From Marinibacterium profundimaris (GTDB lineage: Bacteria; Pseudomonadota; Alphaproteobacteria; Rhodobacterales; Rhodobacteraceae): a stretch of 64,000 bases of DNA. Below, in pieces: positions 63,618 through 64,000 of this stretch. Below the pieces are notes generated by a model. That model worked only from the letters and a program-made list of their open reading frames with translations. It was not told where the DNA came from and did not search any database. Position 1 is the first letter of the stretch. Each line of letters starts with the position of its first letter. The translations under genes were made by a program, and so were the position numbers. The stretch spans positions 62,001 through 126,000 of the forward strand of contig NZ_AQQR01000009.1 of NCBI RefSeq assembly GCF_002210095.1, written 5' to 3'.

Positions 63618-63636
63618 CAACAGGGACTGACAACCG

Positions 63637-64000
63637 ATGAAACTCGAAACCAAATCTCTTGTGCTGATGGCCGTGGCCATCGTGATCAACGTGGTGGTCG
63701 GACAGATCGCCGTCTGGATCAAGCTGCCGCTTTATGTCGATGCCGTGGGCACCGTTCTGGTCGGCATCCTCGCCGGACCCTTCGCAGGCGCGCTGACCGG
63801 CGTGCTGACCAACCTGATATGGGGCCTGATCTCGGACCCGGTCGCGGCCGCCTTCTTCCCGGTGTCGCTGGTGATCGGTGCGCTGGCGGGGATCCTGGCG
63901 CGCATGGGTTGGTTCAAGTCCGTCGGCATGACCGTCGCGGCGGGCGCCGTGATCGGCGTGATCTCGACCATCGTGGCGGTGCCGATCATCGTCTACATGT
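63637..64000 (+). CDS. ECF-type transporter S component, N-terminal part (runs off the window)
   Basis: The first 121 residues of a membrane protein. Hydrophobic helices include SLVLMAVAIVINVVVGQIAV, then KLPLYVDAVGTVLVGILAGP and LTGVLTNLIWGLISDPVAAA, the pattern of energy-coupling-factor substrate-binding S components for vitamins or related small molecules. No ECF ATPase or EcfT gene is visible before the window ends. The gene is 19 bp after the PPC gene and probably in the same operon, so it may import the substrate of the second three-part dehydrogenase. Confidence 0.72.
   Translation, partial: MKLETKSLVLMAVAIVINVVVGQIAVWIKLPLYVDAVGTVLVGILAGPFAGALTGVLTNLIWGLISDPVAAAFFPVSLVIGALAGILARMGWFKSVGMTVAAGAVIGVISTIVAVPIIVYM

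Overview
The window is GC-rich (roughly two thirds G+C by eye) and almost wholly coding. It has short ATGA-type gene overlaps, ATG/GTG/TTG starts, and many ABC, TRAP and TAXI-TRAP transporters beside oxidoreductases. Gene content and protein style suggest an alphaproteobacterium, most likely Rhodobacterales/Roseobacter-like; this is inference, as no rRNA or other marker gene is present. I saw no rRNA, tRNA, CRISPR array or replication origin. The only mobile-element trace is a frameshifted IS3-family transposase remnant at about 7.8-8.2 kb. The window reads as a catabolic island made of successive transporter-plus-enzyme modules, each with its own regulator.

Layout. (1) 0-7.8 kb: amino-acid ABC transporter genes diverge from an operon encoding a three-part flavin/[2Fe-2S] dehydrogenase (HcnABC/opine-oxidase type), a DHDPS-family lyase and a ureidoglycine-aminohydrolase-like bicupin. 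A hydantoinase-gntR operon closes the module. TGTATACA-type GntR sites lie at both promoters. (2) 8.2-18.4 kb: a RutA-like flavin monooxygenase, LeuC/LeuD-type hydro-lyase, a maleamate-amidase-like cysteine hydrolase, an isocitrate-lyase-superfamily lyase, a hydroxyacyl-CoA-dehydrogenase-like protein and HyuA/HyuB. Together they look like a route from a cyclic imide or N-heterocycle through a substituted maleamate and maleate to pyruvate plus a small acid. (3) 18.4-31 kb: LacI regulator, two NAD(P)-dependent short-chain/epimerase proteins, a ribose-type ABC importer, then a flavoprotein-SDR-GMC operon and a convergent GMC oxidase. (4) 31-37.3 kb: a peptide-type ABC importer with a divergent double ATPase, plus a REDY-like small protein. 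(5) 37.3-47.6 kb: TRAP transporter, MmgE/PrpD protein, second LacI regulator, HisD/HpsN-like dehydrogenase, SDR, Asp/Glu/hydantoin racemase and a double alpha/beta-hydrolase. (6) 47.8-55.7 kb: amidohydrolase, acyl-CoA dehydrogenase, acyl-CoA ligase, TAXI-TRAP transporter and an AmpR/GcvA-like LysR regulator. (7) 55.9-64 kb: GntR regulator, SDR, aldehyde dehydrogenase, a gutted ABC ATPase, a Thi5/NMT1-like binding protein without signal peptide, a second three-part flavin/[2Fe-2S] dehydrogenase, a PPC/DUF296 protein and the start of an ECF-type S component.

The most striking non-coding signal is a repeated palindrome, TGCATRCGYATGCA, with the central CG typical of LacI-family operators. Nine close copies (11 to 13 of 14 positions) and one symmetric variant lie between 8.2 and 41.9 kb, in the promoter regions of modules 2 to 5. 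At several promoters the site sits just downstream of a TTGACA -35 box. These modules therefore look like one regulon controlled by one or both of the LacI proteins encoded here. Separate operator families are visible for the GntR proteins (TGTATACA) and for the LysR protein (two CTTAG-N5-CTAA boxes 63 bp apart).
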